Assembly (NCBI GenBank): GCA_964453645.1
Contig: CAYVRJ010000006.1
Span: forward strand, 62,001-126,000
Origin: CAYVRJ01 sp964453645
GTDB taxonomy: Bacteria > Bacillota > Clostridia > Christensenellales > JAWKQI01
Reading direction: 5' to 3'
Length of the DNA stretch: 64,000 nucleotides
The position numbers were made by a program, and so were the translations under genes. This document shows positions 7,081 through 15,543 of the stretch, one piece after another. The notes beneath the pieces are model-generated. The model searched no databases and was not told the DNA's origin. It saw only the letters and a program-made list of their open reading frames with translations. The number at the start of each line of letters is the position of its first letter. Positions within the stretch are counted from its first letter, which is position 1.

Positions 7081-7791
7081 TCAATCCCGGTTCACTCTTT
7101 GGTTGATAAAACCAAGAATTTCATTCACCGCAATGTCTTGCTGTTCTTTGGCCGAAATCTTTGCCGTACCATCCCCGTGCTGTGCTCCGTAGTTGCCAAA
7201 CTGTGCGTGGTTGCCCCCTTGGATGACCCACACTGGCCCAGCATCAGGGTTTATTTGGCTTACGTCCAGTTGAACGTCCTCGGTGCCGTAAACGATCAGG
7301 GTGCGGTTGGGATCGGCATCTCCGTAAATATATGCGCCCAGTAGAATCAATCCCTGTGCTTTTTGCAGATTTTTGCCAAAGTAACTGCTGGCCATAGCTC
7401 CACCCAGAGAGTGCCCCCCAATAAACCAATTGTCAATCTCGGGGAACTTTTCGTACACGCCGTCTGCTGCATCGGCGTTGAATACCGCCAAATTAAAGGG
7501 CATTTCCACCAAAATGCAGGTGATGTTGTTTTGGCGCAGTGCATCCAGCAAAGGTAAGTAGGCCGTGTGTTCCACCTTACCCCCGGGATAAAAAATAAGG
7601 GCAGTGTCGCTGGGTTGAGAGGGCGAAAGCACCGTAAGGTTTCCCACCACAGATAGGTTGCCCCCTTGTTTTACGGCTAGCGCCGTTTCATCTGCCCGGT
7701 AGTAATCTGAAACATAGATGTAAAATCCACCAACGATTAAAACGATGACGACGGCCAGTGAAATGACTGTTATTTTTGTTCGTTTCTTCAT
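7081..7791 (-). CDS. Membrane-anchored alpha/beta hydrolase
   Basis: A 236-residue protein from the ATG at 7791 (MKKRTKITVISLAVVIVLIV). A longer in-frame reading to 8046 crosses the divergent gene and is not credible. One N-terminal membrane anchor is followed by an alpha/beta-hydrolase domain: oxyanion region LIFYPGGKVEHTAY, nucleophile elbow GGHSLGGAM, acid in YGTEDVQLD and His in GGNHAQFG. The arrangement fits the PF12695-type family. The substrate is unknown; an extracytoplasmic esterase or lipase role is likely. It is transcribed divergently from the solute-binding lipoprotein gene. Confidence 0.85.
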   Translation of the reverse strand: MKKRTKITVISLAVVIVLIVGGFYIYVSDYYRADETALAVKQGGNLSVVGNLTVLSPSQPSDTALIFYPGGKVEHTAYLPLLDALRQNNITCILVEMPFNLAVFNADAADGVYEKFPEIDNWFIGGHSLGGAMASSYFGKNLQKAQGLILLGAYIYGDADPNRTLIVYGTEDVQLDVSQINPDAGPVWVIQGGNHAQFGNYGAQHGDGTAKISAKEQQDIAVNEILGFINQRVNRD

Positions 7792-7850
7792 ACCCATCAC
7801 CCGTATCTTTTTGTCATAAGTATAGTGCAAATTTTCCAAATGAGCAACAT

Positions 7851-7879
7851 TTGTTTTTTGGGGAAAAAGGTAGTATAAT
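7851..7879 (+). promoter_or_regulatory. Predicted SigA promoter of the binding protein-PPTase-kinase unit
   Basis: TTGTTT at 7851-7856, a 17-base spacer and TATAAT at 7874-7879, 25 bases before the start codon. Spacing and -10 are optimal. Confidence 0.8.
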
Positions 7880-7903
7880 GGGAGCTGTACGAGGAGGTTG
7901 GCC

Positions 7904-8710
7904 ATGAAAAAACTTTCTTTGCTTTTGATTGTGCTCTTTTTATTGGGCTGCACCGTGCAGACGGCTTCGCTGTTTGAAGAGGAATTACCCAAACCCACGC
8001 AAACAAAAGTGGAGCTTTTAAAGAGTGATGTGCTCACAGTGGCCATCTGCCCGGATTTCCCACCCTTTTGTTATACCAACGCCAAAAAGCAAATTATGGG
8101 AGTGGAATACGATCTCCTGGAACTGATCGCACAGAGATTGGGGAAAAAACTAAAAACCCAGAGTTATAACAACATAGACCTATCCCTAAAAGCCTTAGAA
8201 GATGGTAAGGCGGATATTGCCATAGGTGCCATAACCCCCACCCCCTATCGGCAAAACGTTTTTGCCCTGTCCGACCCTTATTGTTATTTATATACATCCG
8301 TCTATATTAAAACAGAGGAAACAGGACAGTTTGCAACTTTAGAAGATATGGAAACCGTCGGGTTGCTCAGCGGCAACAAACAGGCCTTTGCGCCCTTTGT
8401 CTTTGCAACGCGCACCTATGAGGACATGGTCGATATGGTGTATGGCCTTAAAAACGGAGAGATTCAAGGGTTTATCGCCTTTGATTATTTGATAGACCAC
8501 ATTAAAAATATGCCTGGATGGGTGGAGAAGAGTGAGATTAAAACAGATCAAAAGGCCTTTCCCCTGGTGATCGCTGCAAACAAAGACTTTGCCTTAATGG
8601 GCGAGATTGACGAGGTGATTGCAAGCGATATCAGCGAGGCCATGGTAGAAAAACTGCTGTTAAAGCACACGAACCCTGTTGAATTGGAGTTTGAAGTGAC
8701 TGATGATTGA
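7904..8710 (+). CDS. Amino-acid-type solute-binding lipoprotein (SBP_bac_3 family)
   Basis: A 268-residue protein starting at ATG 7904, with GAGGAGG upstream. The lipobox LLLIVLFLLGC is followed by a type 2 binding fold: VAICPDFPPFCYTN, GVEYDLLELIAQRLGKKL, ADIAIGAITPTPYRQ, then LSDPYCYLYTSVYI. The family captures polar amino acids for ABC import or acts as a sensor domain. No permease or ATPase is nearby; the following genes are a phosphopantetheinyl transferase (8-base overlap) and a sugar kinase. The function is therefore open: an orphan binding protein, or a partner of a transporter encoded elsewhere. Confidence 0.87.
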   Translation: MKKLSLLLIVLFLLGCTVQTASLFEEELPKPTQTKVELLKSDVLTVAICPDFPPFCYTNAKKQIMGVEYDLLELIAQRLGKKLKTQSYNNIDLSLKALEDGKADIAIGAITPTPYRQNVFALSDPYCYLYTSVYIKTEETGQFATLEDMETVGLLSGNKQAFAPFVFATRTYEDMVDMVYGLKNGEIQGFIAFDYLIDHIKNMPGWVEKSEIKTDQKAFPLVIAANKDFALMGEIDEVIASDISEAMVEKLLLKHTNPVELEFEVTDD

Positions 8711-9179
8711 GTTTGCCGTCGCACCCATGGAAGATCTGCTCCCCACGATGCTGCACAGGTTTGTGGCAGGTGAGATTGAGATCGTTAAAAACCAGTACGG
8801 AAAACCCTACTTGGCAAACAATGAAGTGTATTTCAATTTGTCCCACTCGGGGAACCTGAGGGCAGTGTGTGTGAGTGAGGCTGAAGTGGGCATAGACATT
8901 CAAATTTGGAAAAAAGTGAACCCCCGGGTGGCCCAGCGGTGTTTCTCCCAAGGGGAGCTTCAATATTTACAAACCTATGGGGACGAACAGTTTTTCAAAA
9001 TTTGGACGAGGAAAGAGAGTTACTTAAAGTTTTTGGGCACAGGATTTGCCAAAGGGCTGCAAACCTTCGATGTGTTTGAATTGGACGTATACTTTTTTGA
9101 GGTAACTTTGGACAACTACTACTCCCTTTGCATCTGCACCAAAGAAAAAACGGATGTACATAGAATATTTTTAACGTAA
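8703..9179 (+). CDS. 4'-phosphopantetheinyl transferase (Sfp type), short form
   Basis: A 158-residue protein with the PPTase signatures YGKPYLANNEVYFNLSHSG, EVGIDIQIWKK (Mg ligand Asp) and KIWTRKESYLKFLGTG (WxxKE-K). It would transfer phosphopantetheine from CoA to carrier proteins. Sfp-type enzymes are usually about 220 residues; here roughly 60 N-terminal residues of the first pseudo-repeat are absent. The start overlaps the previous gene by eight bases (translational coupling). No carrier protein, NRPS or PKS is visible nearby, so it could serve primary metabolism or a remote cluster. Confidence 0.88.
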   Translation: MIEFAVAPMEDLLPTMLHRFVAGEIEIVKNQYGKPYLANNEVYFNLSHSGNLRAVCVSEAEVGIDIQIWKKVNPRVAQRCFSQGELQYLQTYGDEQFFKIWTRKESYLKFLGTGFAKGLQTFDVFELDVYFFEVTLDNYYSLCICTKEKTDVHRIFLT

Positions 9180-9192
9180 TTTGGAGGCATAA

Positions 9193-10740
9193 TTGGAAAA
9201 ATATATTCTTTCGATCGACTGCGGCACACAGAGCTTGCGCGCCATCATCTTTGATAAACGGGGAAGTATATTGGCACATTCCACGGTTGTGTTTGAACCA
9301 CCCTATTTTAGCTTAGAAGCCGGATATGCGGAGCAACACCCGGAGTTTTACCGGGATAAGATGATCGAAGCGGTTCGGAATTTAAGTAACAGTGACTATT
9401 TTCACAGCATCCAAGGGGTGTGTCTCACCACCCAGCGGGATACCCTGGTGTGCGTGGACGAAGCTATTCGACCCACCCGACCGGCTATTCTCTGGCTGGA
9501 CGCTCGGGAAACCCCCATGGAACTGTCCGATCACTTTTCGCTGTCCACCATTGCAAAGTATAAGGTGGTGGGAATGGATACAGCTTCCCTTGCCGTCATG
9601 CAGGTGTGTAAGCCCTATTATCTAAAAAAGTATGAGCCGGAGGTGTGGGAGAAGACGGCCTATTGCCTGCAACTCTCCACCTATCTCAACTATATCCTCA
9701 CAGGTGAGGTGGTGGACAGTGCTGCCAATCAGGTGGGGCATCTGCCCTTCGACGTTCGAGCCAACGATTTCTATAAAAATCCCAAACACGAGCGATACAT
9801 CCAATTTGGCATACCCAAAGAAAAGCTGTACCCTTTAAAGAGGGCAGGGGAGGTGCTGGGGTATATCACTAAAGAATTTGCCAGCAGTTCGGGGCTTCAG
9901 TGTGGTATACCCGTCATCGCAGGGGCCACGGACAAGGGCTGCGAAACCCTGGGCAATGGCTGCCTCACCGACGACAGCGTGAGCATCAGCTTTGGAACCA
10001 CAGCCACCGCACAGCTCACCACCAAAAAGTATGCAGAAGCACTCACCTTTATCCCGCCATACCCCTCCCCCCTGCCGGGGCACTACAATCCCGAGTTTCA
10101 GATATACCGGGGGTACTGGCTCATCTCTTGGTTTAAGAGCGAAATGGCCCACCACGAGGTGATCGAAGCAAAAAAGCAGGGGATCTCCCCCGAGGAGCTG
10201 TTGAACAAACGGTTGTCTCAAATTCCCGTGGGTTCGGAGGGGCTGATGCTGCAACCCTATTGGACGCCCGGCATTAAGATGCAAAATGCAAGGGGTGCCA
10301 TTATTGGCTTTAGTGATATCCACACACGGCTGCACATCTACCGTGCCATCATCGAGGGGATTAACTTTGGGTTGATGGACGGCATTGCTGCTCTTATGCG
10401 CAGTGCATCGACGAAGATTTTGCGGGCAGGAATTTCGGGGGGTGGTTCCCAAAACGATGAAATATGCCAAATTACGGCAGATATGCTCAACATGAATATA
10501 ACCCGTTCCCAAACCTTCGAGACATCTTCCTTAGGCGCAGCAATGATCGGGTTTGTGGGTTTGGGTGAATACGAGGATTTATTAAAGGCAGCCAACGGCA
10601 TGGTGCATATTCAAAAGGAGTTTAAACCCAATGAACGAAACGCACAAATTTATGATCGGCTGTACAAAGAGGGGTATAAAAAGTTGTTTCCATCCCTAAC
10701 GGGCATTTATAAGAAAATTCGAGAAATTATTAAGGGTTAA
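9193..10740 (+). CDS. FGGY-family carbohydrate kinase
   Basis: A 515-residue kinase with an ASKHA fold: the N-terminal SIDCGTQSLRAIIFD phosphate loop, ILWLDARE, GATDKGCETLGNG and the C-terminal ISGGGSQNDEICQITADML signature. Enzymes of this family phosphorylate sugars or polyols such as xylulose, ribulose, glycerol or fuculose. I take the TTG at 9193 as start because GGAGG lies five bases upstream and the sequence begins directly with the phosphate-binding strand. Substrate cannot be read from the sequence; xylulose- or ribulose-like ketoses are possible. No isomerase lies beside it. A terminator follows. Confidence 0.92.
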   Translation: MEKYILSIDCGTQSLRAIIFDKRGSILAHSTVVFEPPYFSLEAGYAEQHPEFYRDKMIEAVRNLSNSDYFHSIQGVCLTTQRDTLVCVDEAIRPTRPAILWLDARETPMELSDHFSLSTIAKYKVVGMDTASLAVMQVCKPYYLKKYEPEVWEKTAYCLQLSTYLNYILTGEVVDSAANQVGHLPFDVRANDFYKNPKHERYIQFGIPKEKLYPLKRAGEVLGYITKEFASSSGLQCGIPVIAGATDKGCETLGNGCLTDDSVSISFGTTATAQLTTKKYAEALTFIPPYPSPLPGHYNPEFQIYRGYWLISWFKSEMAHHEVIEAKKQGISPEELLNKRLSQIPVGSEGLMLQPYWTPGIKMQNARGAIIGFSDIHTRLHIYRAIIEGINFGLMDGIAALMRSASTKILRAGISGGGSQNDEICQITADMLNMNITRSQTFETSSLGAAMIGFVGLGEYEDLLKAANGMVHIQKEFKPNERNAQIYDRLYKEGYKKLFPSLTGIYKKIREIIKG

Positions 10741-10753
10741 AGGTTTCAATAGA

Positions 10754-10795
10754 AAAAGGGAGTGCATGGAGACACTCCCTTTGATTTTGTTTTTA
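10754..10795 (+). terminator. Terminator after FGGY kinase
   Basis: Stem AAAAGGGAGTG/CACTCCCTTT (10754-10764 with 10773-10782) followed by TTGATTTTGTTTTT. It ends the 7904-10740 unit and may also serve the convergent gene at 10799. Confidence 0.85.
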
Positions 10796-10798
10796 AAC

Positions 10799-12016
10799 CT
10801 ATAGGAAATAGTTCAACAGCAGACCGCCACCGTATTGATATCCACTACTGTTAAACAAACTGTTGGTATATGCAGCGTTCAGGGAAGCCTGATTGATGCT
10901 CTGTGCACTTCTAAATGCACCTTCCGATTGCCGTGCAATCCTTGAAAACGTCTGCTGTACCGAAGAAGAGTTTGTCTGGATAGCAGATTTTAATTTGTTT
11001 TGATCCACGGTGAGGGTTTTATCCGAATTCACCGTAACGCCCATGGAGCGAAGTTGCCCTTGGTCGAAGTTGGTGATCTTCATAAAATTCTGCACGTTGG
11101 CAATCTGCCGGGTTTGGGGCATGTTGGAGATATTCTTCACAGCAGCGTTGTAGCTGTTTACAAAGTCTGTAATGGCACTGGCTGCTTTGTTGGGGCTGCT
11201 CTCCGAAGAAACGGTGGCCGAACCCACACCCTTTAACTCCAAGGAAAATTTGCCACTCTCCAATTTTACCGTGTTGGATTCCGAAACAGCACTCTGGTCG
11301 TTTACGGAATATTTGGCGTTCCGTACATCTTGAGTTTTTTGCACGTTTAAGGAGGCAACATCTCCCGCACCGTTGAAGGAAAACGACTTACTCTCGCCCG
11401 TCTGCCCGGTGAGCACCAGTTGAGACTTGTTGTTCTCGGTTACAACCGAAGCCTTCACCCCACTCTTGCTGTCGTTAATGGCAGTGGCCATTTTGGTGAG
11501 GGCAGCCTGGTTGGTGTCCGTGCTCTTAATGTCTGCATAAAAATTAAAGGTCTTGCTGTCCGTTTGAATGGAAAAAGCTTGCACTCCAGCGGACATACTC
11601 GTCTTTTCGTTTGCAGTGAGCTGGGACGACTTGCTAATCTGTGCCGCAGCCGTTTGCTCAACCTTGACAGTATAGGTTGAAGAGGACTTAGGCCCTGTCA
11701 TGCTGGCGGTGAGCACGTTGGTATTGGACGATTTGGCTTCACCCGCAGACCAAACGCTGTTGTACCCCGACTGGCGAAGGGGGGTTGCCGCACTGTTCAC
11801 ACTCTTCATGGAAGAGAGAAAACTTGCCGTATTGTTCAGAGACGTGCTGTATGCCTGCAATAGGGAGCTGGATGCACTCTTTGCAGTGCTGTTGTTGAAG
11901 TTTAAGGAAGTGGGTTTGTAGGACTGGTTGAAGATGGAGCTGCTTCCGTACAGGGAGCTGTTGTAACTGCCATAACTTCCATAAACATTTCCGATACCGT
12001 TTATCACTGTATACAC
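10799..12016 (-). CDS. FliD-like (flagellar cap, HAP2-related) protein, orphan
   Basis: A 405-residue protein. The middle and end show features of FliD: TYTVKVEQTAAAQISKSSQL (FliD N-like), repeated beta-rich segments ending with LELKGVGSATV, then AITDFVNSYNAAVKNIS and helical NFMKITNFDQGQLRSMGV near the C-terminus. FliD caps the growing flagellar filament. The ends are unusual: the N-terminus is Gly/Tyr/Ser-rich (YGSYGSYNSSLYGSSS) and the C-terminus reads SGYQYGGGLLLNYFL. No flagellar genes are near. It may cap a filament encoded elsewhere or be a repurposed surface protein. AAGGAGGTG precedes the start, which is GTG. Confidence 0.72.
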   Translation of the reverse strand: MYTVINGIGNVYGSYGSYNSSLYGSSSIFNQSYKPTSLNFNNSTAKSASSSLLQAYSTSLNNTASFLSSMKSVNSAATPLRQSGYNSVWSAGEAKSSNTNVLTASMTGPKSSSTYTVKVEQTAAAQISKSSQLTANEKTSMSAGVQAFSIQTDSKTFNFYADIKSTDTNQAALTKMATAINDSKSGVKASVVTENNKSQLVLTGQTGESKSFSFNGAGDVASLNVQKTQDVRNAKYSVNDQSAVSESNTVKLESGKFSLELKGVGSATVSSESSPNKAASAITDFVNSYNAAVKNISNMPQTRQIANVQNFMKITNFDQGQLRSMGVTVNSDKTLTVDQNKLKSAIQTNSSSVQQTFSRIARQSEGAFRSAQSINQASLNAAYTNSLFNSSGYQYGGGLLLNYFL

Positions 12017-12048
12017 CTCCTTAAATAAATAGATAAACTACAAATTTA

Positions 12049-12076
12049 CATTACAATATAATATGTATATTGTCAA
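12049..12076 (-). promoter_or_regulatory. Candidate promoter of the FliD-like gene
   Basis: On the minus strand TTGACA (complement of 12071-12076) is followed after 16 bases by TAATGT. The -35 is perfect and the -10 is weak. It does not look like a SigD flagellar promoter. Confidence 0.4.
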
Positions 12077-12149
12077 GCAGCATTTACCTGTTTTATCGAT
12101 ATTTTTCCAGTTTAATTTACAGGTGTATGGCAACTGAATAAAATTTTAC

Positions 12150-12830
12150 CTATTTAATTTCCACGCCCCCAAACACGCAGGAGCCTTCTAAAGTAATGGT
12201 TTTAAAGTGATCAATGGAGGGTTTGGCATAGAGTTTGTTTTCAATGCCCCCGAAAATGGCATGGCCGTTCACCTGCACGTTGACATCCTTGGGTACGATG
12301 ATCTCTAACCCTCCGAAAGCCACGTGAAAATTGATGGTGCAGTCGTTTTCGATGATGGCGTTGGTTAAATCGATGGTTCCTCCCGCAAAGGTTGCGTTGA
12401 TGCTCAGACCCTTAAACTCTCGGTTGTCGAAGCTGGGGTTCACCTCCCCGAAGGTGACGTGAATGCTCTCGCTGTCGTAAATCTCTTGTTTTTTGATCTT
12501 CACCGAGTTCTTTTTAAAAAAGGAATGAACGACAATGCGAAGCCCCACAAACACCAGAATAAATGCGGCAAACACCTGCCAGAGCAGATCCCGCTGTATC
12601 ACATTTTGTGCGATGAGCAGTAGAATGGAGCCAACGCCCAACAAAAACAAACTGCCAAAGGAAAACCCCGAGCGAATGATCTCGAACAGTGCGGGAATGA
12701 TAATGATCATAGCCCACCACCCGGCAAAGAAGATTTCCACTTGCCACAGTCCCAAAATGTTGCCCATGACAGCTACGCCGATGGCTAAAAATACCAAGCC
12801 GTATAAAACACCTACTAATTTATTTCTCAT
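12150..12830 (-). CDS. LiaF-like membrane protein
   Basis: A 226-residue protein. Residues 1-105 form about four membrane helices; residues 120-226 form the LiaF/DUF2154-type beta-helix domain with repeated HVTFGEVNPSF, INATFAGGTIDL, HVAFGGLEIIVP and GHAIFGGIENK units. LiaF proteins modulate cell-envelope stress signalling. It is transcribed two bases after the XRE regulator on the same strand. No LiaRS-type two-component system is adjacent, so the partner may be the XRE protein. The call rests on the repeated FGG motifs. Confidence 0.85.
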   Translation of the reverse strand: MRNKLVGVLYGLVFLAIGVAVMGNILGLWQVEIFFAGWWAMIIIIPALFEIIRSGFSFGSLFLLGVGSILLLIAQNVIQRDLLWQVFAAFILVFVGLRIVVHSFFKKNSVKIKKQEIYDSESIHVTFGEVNPSFDNREFKGLSINATFAGGTIDLTNAIIENDCTINFHVAFGGLEIIVPKDVNVQVNGHAIFGGIENKLYAKPSIDHFKTITLEGSCVFGGVEIK

Positions 12831-12832
12831 AC

Positions 12833-13264
12833 TTATTTCCTATCCTTTCTTGCAAGCGTAATGATGGCATGGGCAGAGATACCCAGCACAAAAAATAAAA
12901 ACAAACACCCAATTCCCGAGATCAACCACATGCGCTCCTGGTTAAAGGAAAGACCGATGACCAAAAACAACCCCAGGGATAAAAACAGTGCAACGGAATA
13001 AAACAGTCCAATGGCCATGTCGTACTTATATACGTTCTTTACCTTGGGTTTGATGTTTCCCTTCACGATGTCGTCGATGGTTAAATCAAAGAGTTGACTC
13101 AACTGTTTGATAATGAGGAGATCGGGACAGGTGACATTCCGCTCCCAGGACGATACCGCTTGCCTGGATACATTTAATTTTTCAGCCAAATCGTCTTGGG
13201 ACAGGGAGTTTTGTTTTCGAAGGTTTGCTATTGCTTCCCCCATGCTCAATTCTTCAATTTTCAT
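12833..13264 (-). CDS. XRE-family regulator with C-terminal membrane helices
   Basis: A 143-residue protein with an HTH_XRE domain (IANLRKQNSLSQDDLAEKLNVSRQAVSSWER, about residues 12-42) and two hydrophobic helices in the C-terminal half (about 84-104 and 112-134). Membrane-tethered XRE repressors of this type often control an adjacent membrane protein. GAGGTGA sits upstream of the ATG at 13264. It forms a two-gene unit with the LiaF-like protein, suggesting an envelope-stress response. Confidence 0.88.
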   Translation of the reverse strand: MKIEELSMGEAIANLRKQNSLSQDDLAEKLNVSRQAVSSWERNVTCPDLLIIKQLSQLFDLTIDDIVKGNIKPKVKNVYKYDMAIGLFYSVALFLSLGLFLVIGLSFNQERMWLISGIGCLFLFFVLGISAHAIITLARKDRK

Positions 13265-13423
13265 TTTTTCACCTCGTGTACAAGAATAGCGTAAATATCA
13301 ATTGTTGTCTATATTGTTTGCAATACATAGCCGCAATTATGAATGGCATGAGCGCAACGAACAGTAGATTTACGCAAATTCAAACAAAAACCCCAATTCT
13401 ATGCTCCAAACGCAAAAAAAATG

Positions 13424-13451
13424 TTGCAAATTTAAAAAACCGTGGTATAAT
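13424..13451 (+). promoter_or_regulatory. Predicted SigA promoter of rpmE
   Basis: TTGCAA (13424-13429), a 16-base spacer and TATAAT (13446-13451). The RBS GAGGTGAA precedes the ATG at 13506. Confidence 0.8.
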
Positions 13452-13505
13452 AGTTTTGCATTGTTTTGCACGGTATGTAGTATATAAAAAAAGAGGTGAA
13501 CATAG

Positions 13506-13706
13506 ATGAGAGAGGGCATTCATCCCAAATACGGGACAAGTGTTGTGAAATGTGCTTGCGGAGAGACCTTTGAAACAGGTTCGGTCAAGTCCGAACTGAA
13601 GGTTGAAATTTGTTCCAAGTGTCATCCCTTCTTCACAGGCAAACAAAAGCTTGTGGATACAGGCGGCCGGGTCGACAGATTTAAAAAGCGTTATAGCATG
13701 GACTAA
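13506..13706 (+). CDS. rpmE: 50S ribosomal protein L31 (zinc-binding form)
   Basis: A 66-residue protein with the L31 pattern REGIHPKYGTSVVKCACG and SKCHPFFTGKQKLVDTGGRV. Cys16, 18, 36 and 39 form the zinc site, so this is the zinc-containing paralogue. It joins the large subunit near the central protuberance. It has its own promoter and is followed by a terminator. Confidence 0.97.
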   Translation: MREGIHPKYGTSVVKCACGETFETGSVKSELKVEICSKCHPFFTGKQKLVDTGGRVDRFKKRYSMD

Positions 13707-13713
13707 GCTTTTG

Positions 13714-13758
13714 CTCAGCAGACCGCATAAGGTCTGTTTTGCTGTTGAGAGGTTTTTT
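13714..13758 (+). terminator. Terminator after rpmE
   Basis: Hairpin CAGACC/GGTCTG (13719-13724 with 13731-13736) inside an outer CTCA/TGAG pairing, followed by GGTTTTTTTA. The next gene starts at 13764, so read-through may be used. Confidence 0.7.
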
Positions 13759-13763
13759 TAATT

Positions 13764-14756
13764 ATGAAGAAGTGCAGTGTGGGTGGTCAAGGGGTTATCG
13801 AGGGAATCATGATGCGTTCCCCCGAGTTGTCTGCCATTGCCGTTCGGCGCAAGAGCGGTGAGATCGTGTATTCAAAAAAACGAATCACCCCCTTGTCCAA
13901 AAAGAATAAGTTTTTTGGCTGGCCCGTGGTTCGGGGCGTTGTTTCCTTTGTGGACACTTTAGCCATGGGGGTTTCCACCATCACCGAGTCCGCCAAGATG
14001 TACGACGAAGAAGCAGCAAATAACGACATGAAACCCAGCAAATTCGAGGAATACGTGGCCAAAAAGACAAATAAAAATGCAATGGATGTTGCCATGTATT
14101 TTGCCGTTGTCTTGGCGCTAATCATCGGCGTTGGTTTGTTTTTTATTCTGCCCACTGTGCTTGCAAACTTTGTGCGGGACTATATTCAATCCTCCATCCT
14201 CATGAATTTGGTGGAGGGTGTGATCCGGGTGCTCATCTTCATAACCTATATGGTGGCCATCTCCCTGCTCAAGGACATCCGCAGGGTGTACCAATACCAC
14301 GGTGCCGAACACGAGACCATTAACTGCTACGAACACGAGGAACCCTTGGAAGTTGCAAACATTCAAAAGTACGACACTCTCCACCCCCGGTGCGGAACCA
14401 GCTATTTATTTTTAGTCATGGCTGTTTCCATTTTGTTGTTCTCCCTGTTGGGCTGGAGTAACTTGTGGTATTTGCGAATCGGCCTTCGGCTGTTGATGAT
14501 CCCGGTTGTTGCGGGACTTGCGTATGAGATATTGAAATTTGCAGCAAAATACGATAATGTATTCACTAGAATCATTCGTGCCCCCGGCATGGCCTTGCAA
14601 CGGCTCACCACCAAAAAACCTTCGGACGATATGGTGGAAGTGGCCCTTGTTGCCTTCTTTGCCGCTATGGATGAAAAGACAGATGAGGAGTTAAACGGTT
14701 TGTGCAAAAAATTTTCAAGAGTAGAAGACGTTGAATCCCCTGAGCAAGTACAATGA
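13764..14756 (+). CDS. yqhQ: DUF1385 membrane protein (YqhQ family)
   Basis: A 330-residue protein with the family N-terminus CSVGGQGVIEGIMMRSPE and the conserved YQYHGAEHETINCYEHEE and HPRCGTSYLF motifs. It has about four membrane helices (near residues 112-140, 148-170, 212-232 and 240-258). The conserved His/Glu/Cys residues hint at a metal or catalytic site, but the biochemical role is not known to me. In Clostridia it is typically found between rpmE and prmC, as here. It overlaps the prmC start by 26 bases. Confidence 0.92.
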   Translation: MKKCSVGGQGVIEGIMMRSPELSAIAVRRKSGEIVYSKKRITPLSKKNKFFGWPVVRGVVSFVDTLAMGVSTITESAKMYDEEAANNDMKPSKFEEYVAKKTNKNAMDVAMYFAVVLALIIGVGLFFILPTVLANFVRDYIQSSILMNLVEGVIRVLIFITYMVAISLLKDIRRVYQYHGAEHETINCYEHEEPLEVANIQKYDTLHPRCGTSYLFLVMAVSILLFSLLGWSNLWYLRIGLRLLMIPVVAGLAYEILKFAAKYDNVFTRIIRAPGMALQRLTTKKPSDDMVEVALVAFFAAMDEKTDEELNGLCKKFSRVEDVESPEQVQ

Positions 14757-15543
14757 ACTAAAAACCCTGTGCTCTCCCCACGAAGCAAAGCTGATTATTG
14801 CCCATGTGCTGGGCATCAAGCTGTGCGATATATTTATGTTCAACCAAATGGAGCTAAACGCCATCCAAAACGCTGCCATTGATGAATACGCAAAAAAGCT
14901 TCGGGAAGGCATCCCCATTCAATACGTGCTGTCCTGCGCCAGCTTCTTTGGCAGGGATTTTTATGTGGACAGAGACGTGCTCATCCCCCGGTTTGATACG
15001 GAAATTTTGTGCGAATACGCAGTGAGACTCATCAAAGAACGGGGATACAAAACGGTGCTGGACATGTGCTGCGGCAGCGGGTGCATAGGAATTACGCTGG
15101 CACTGGAGACGGATATTTCCCTGACCATGAGCGACGTGAGTAAAAAGGCGTTGATTGTGGCAGAAAAGAATGCACGGCTGTTAAAGTGCGGAACAAAGCT
15201 GATCCAATCGGATTTGTTTGAAAATATATGTGAAAAATATCATATGATCGTAGCCAATCCGCCCTACATTCCCACATACGAGTACGAGACGCTAGACCTT
15301 CGGTTCGAGCCGAAACTGGCGCTGTTGGGCGGTGCCGATGGGCTGTATTATATCGACGAGATCATCCGGAGCGCCAAGTTCTTCTTGGAAGACGGAGGGG
15401 TGCTGCTCATGGAAATTGGCTACAATCAGGGTGAACGTGCCTTAAACATATTTAAAAGGCACGGTTACGTGGATGCCTGTGCATTTGACGACTACAACGG
15501 ACTCAACAGAATAGTGATGGGGTTTACCGAACATGACAGATAA
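14731..15543 (+). CDS. prmC: Release factor glutamine methyltransferase PrmC (HemK)
   Basis: A 270-residue SAM-dependent enzyme that methylates the glutamine of the GGQ motif in release factors. It has the SAM-binding segment DMCCGSGCIG (residues 111-120) and the catalytic NPPY (176-179). The start is TTG at 14731 inside the end of the DUF1385 gene; the ATG at 14753 is out of frame. Its target PrfA is encoded directly downstream with an 11-base overlap, so enzyme and substrate are coupled. Confidence 0.95.
   Translation: MNPLSKYNELKTLCSPHEAKLIIAHVLGIKLCDIFMFNQMELNAIQNAAIDEYAKKLREGIPIQYVLSCASFFGRDFYVDRDVLIPRFDTEILCEYAVRLIKERGYKTVLDMCCGSGCIGITLALETDISLTMSDVSKKALIVAEKNARLLKCGTKLIQSDLFENICEKYHMIVANPPYIPTYEYETLDLRFEPKLALLGGADGLYYIDEIIRSAKFFLEDGGVLLMEIGYNQGERALNIFKRHGYVDACAFDDYNGLNRIVMGFTEHDR

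Noticed and set aside
7798..8046. N-terminal extension of the alpha/beta hydrolase by 85 residues
   Set aside because: It would cross the promoter and start of the divergent gene; the ATG at 7791 begins a proper membrane anchor.
9835..10512. A 225-residue minus-strand open frame within the FGGY kinase
   Set aside because: It is a shadow of a strongly conserved kinase; its composition is untypical and no start signal is present.
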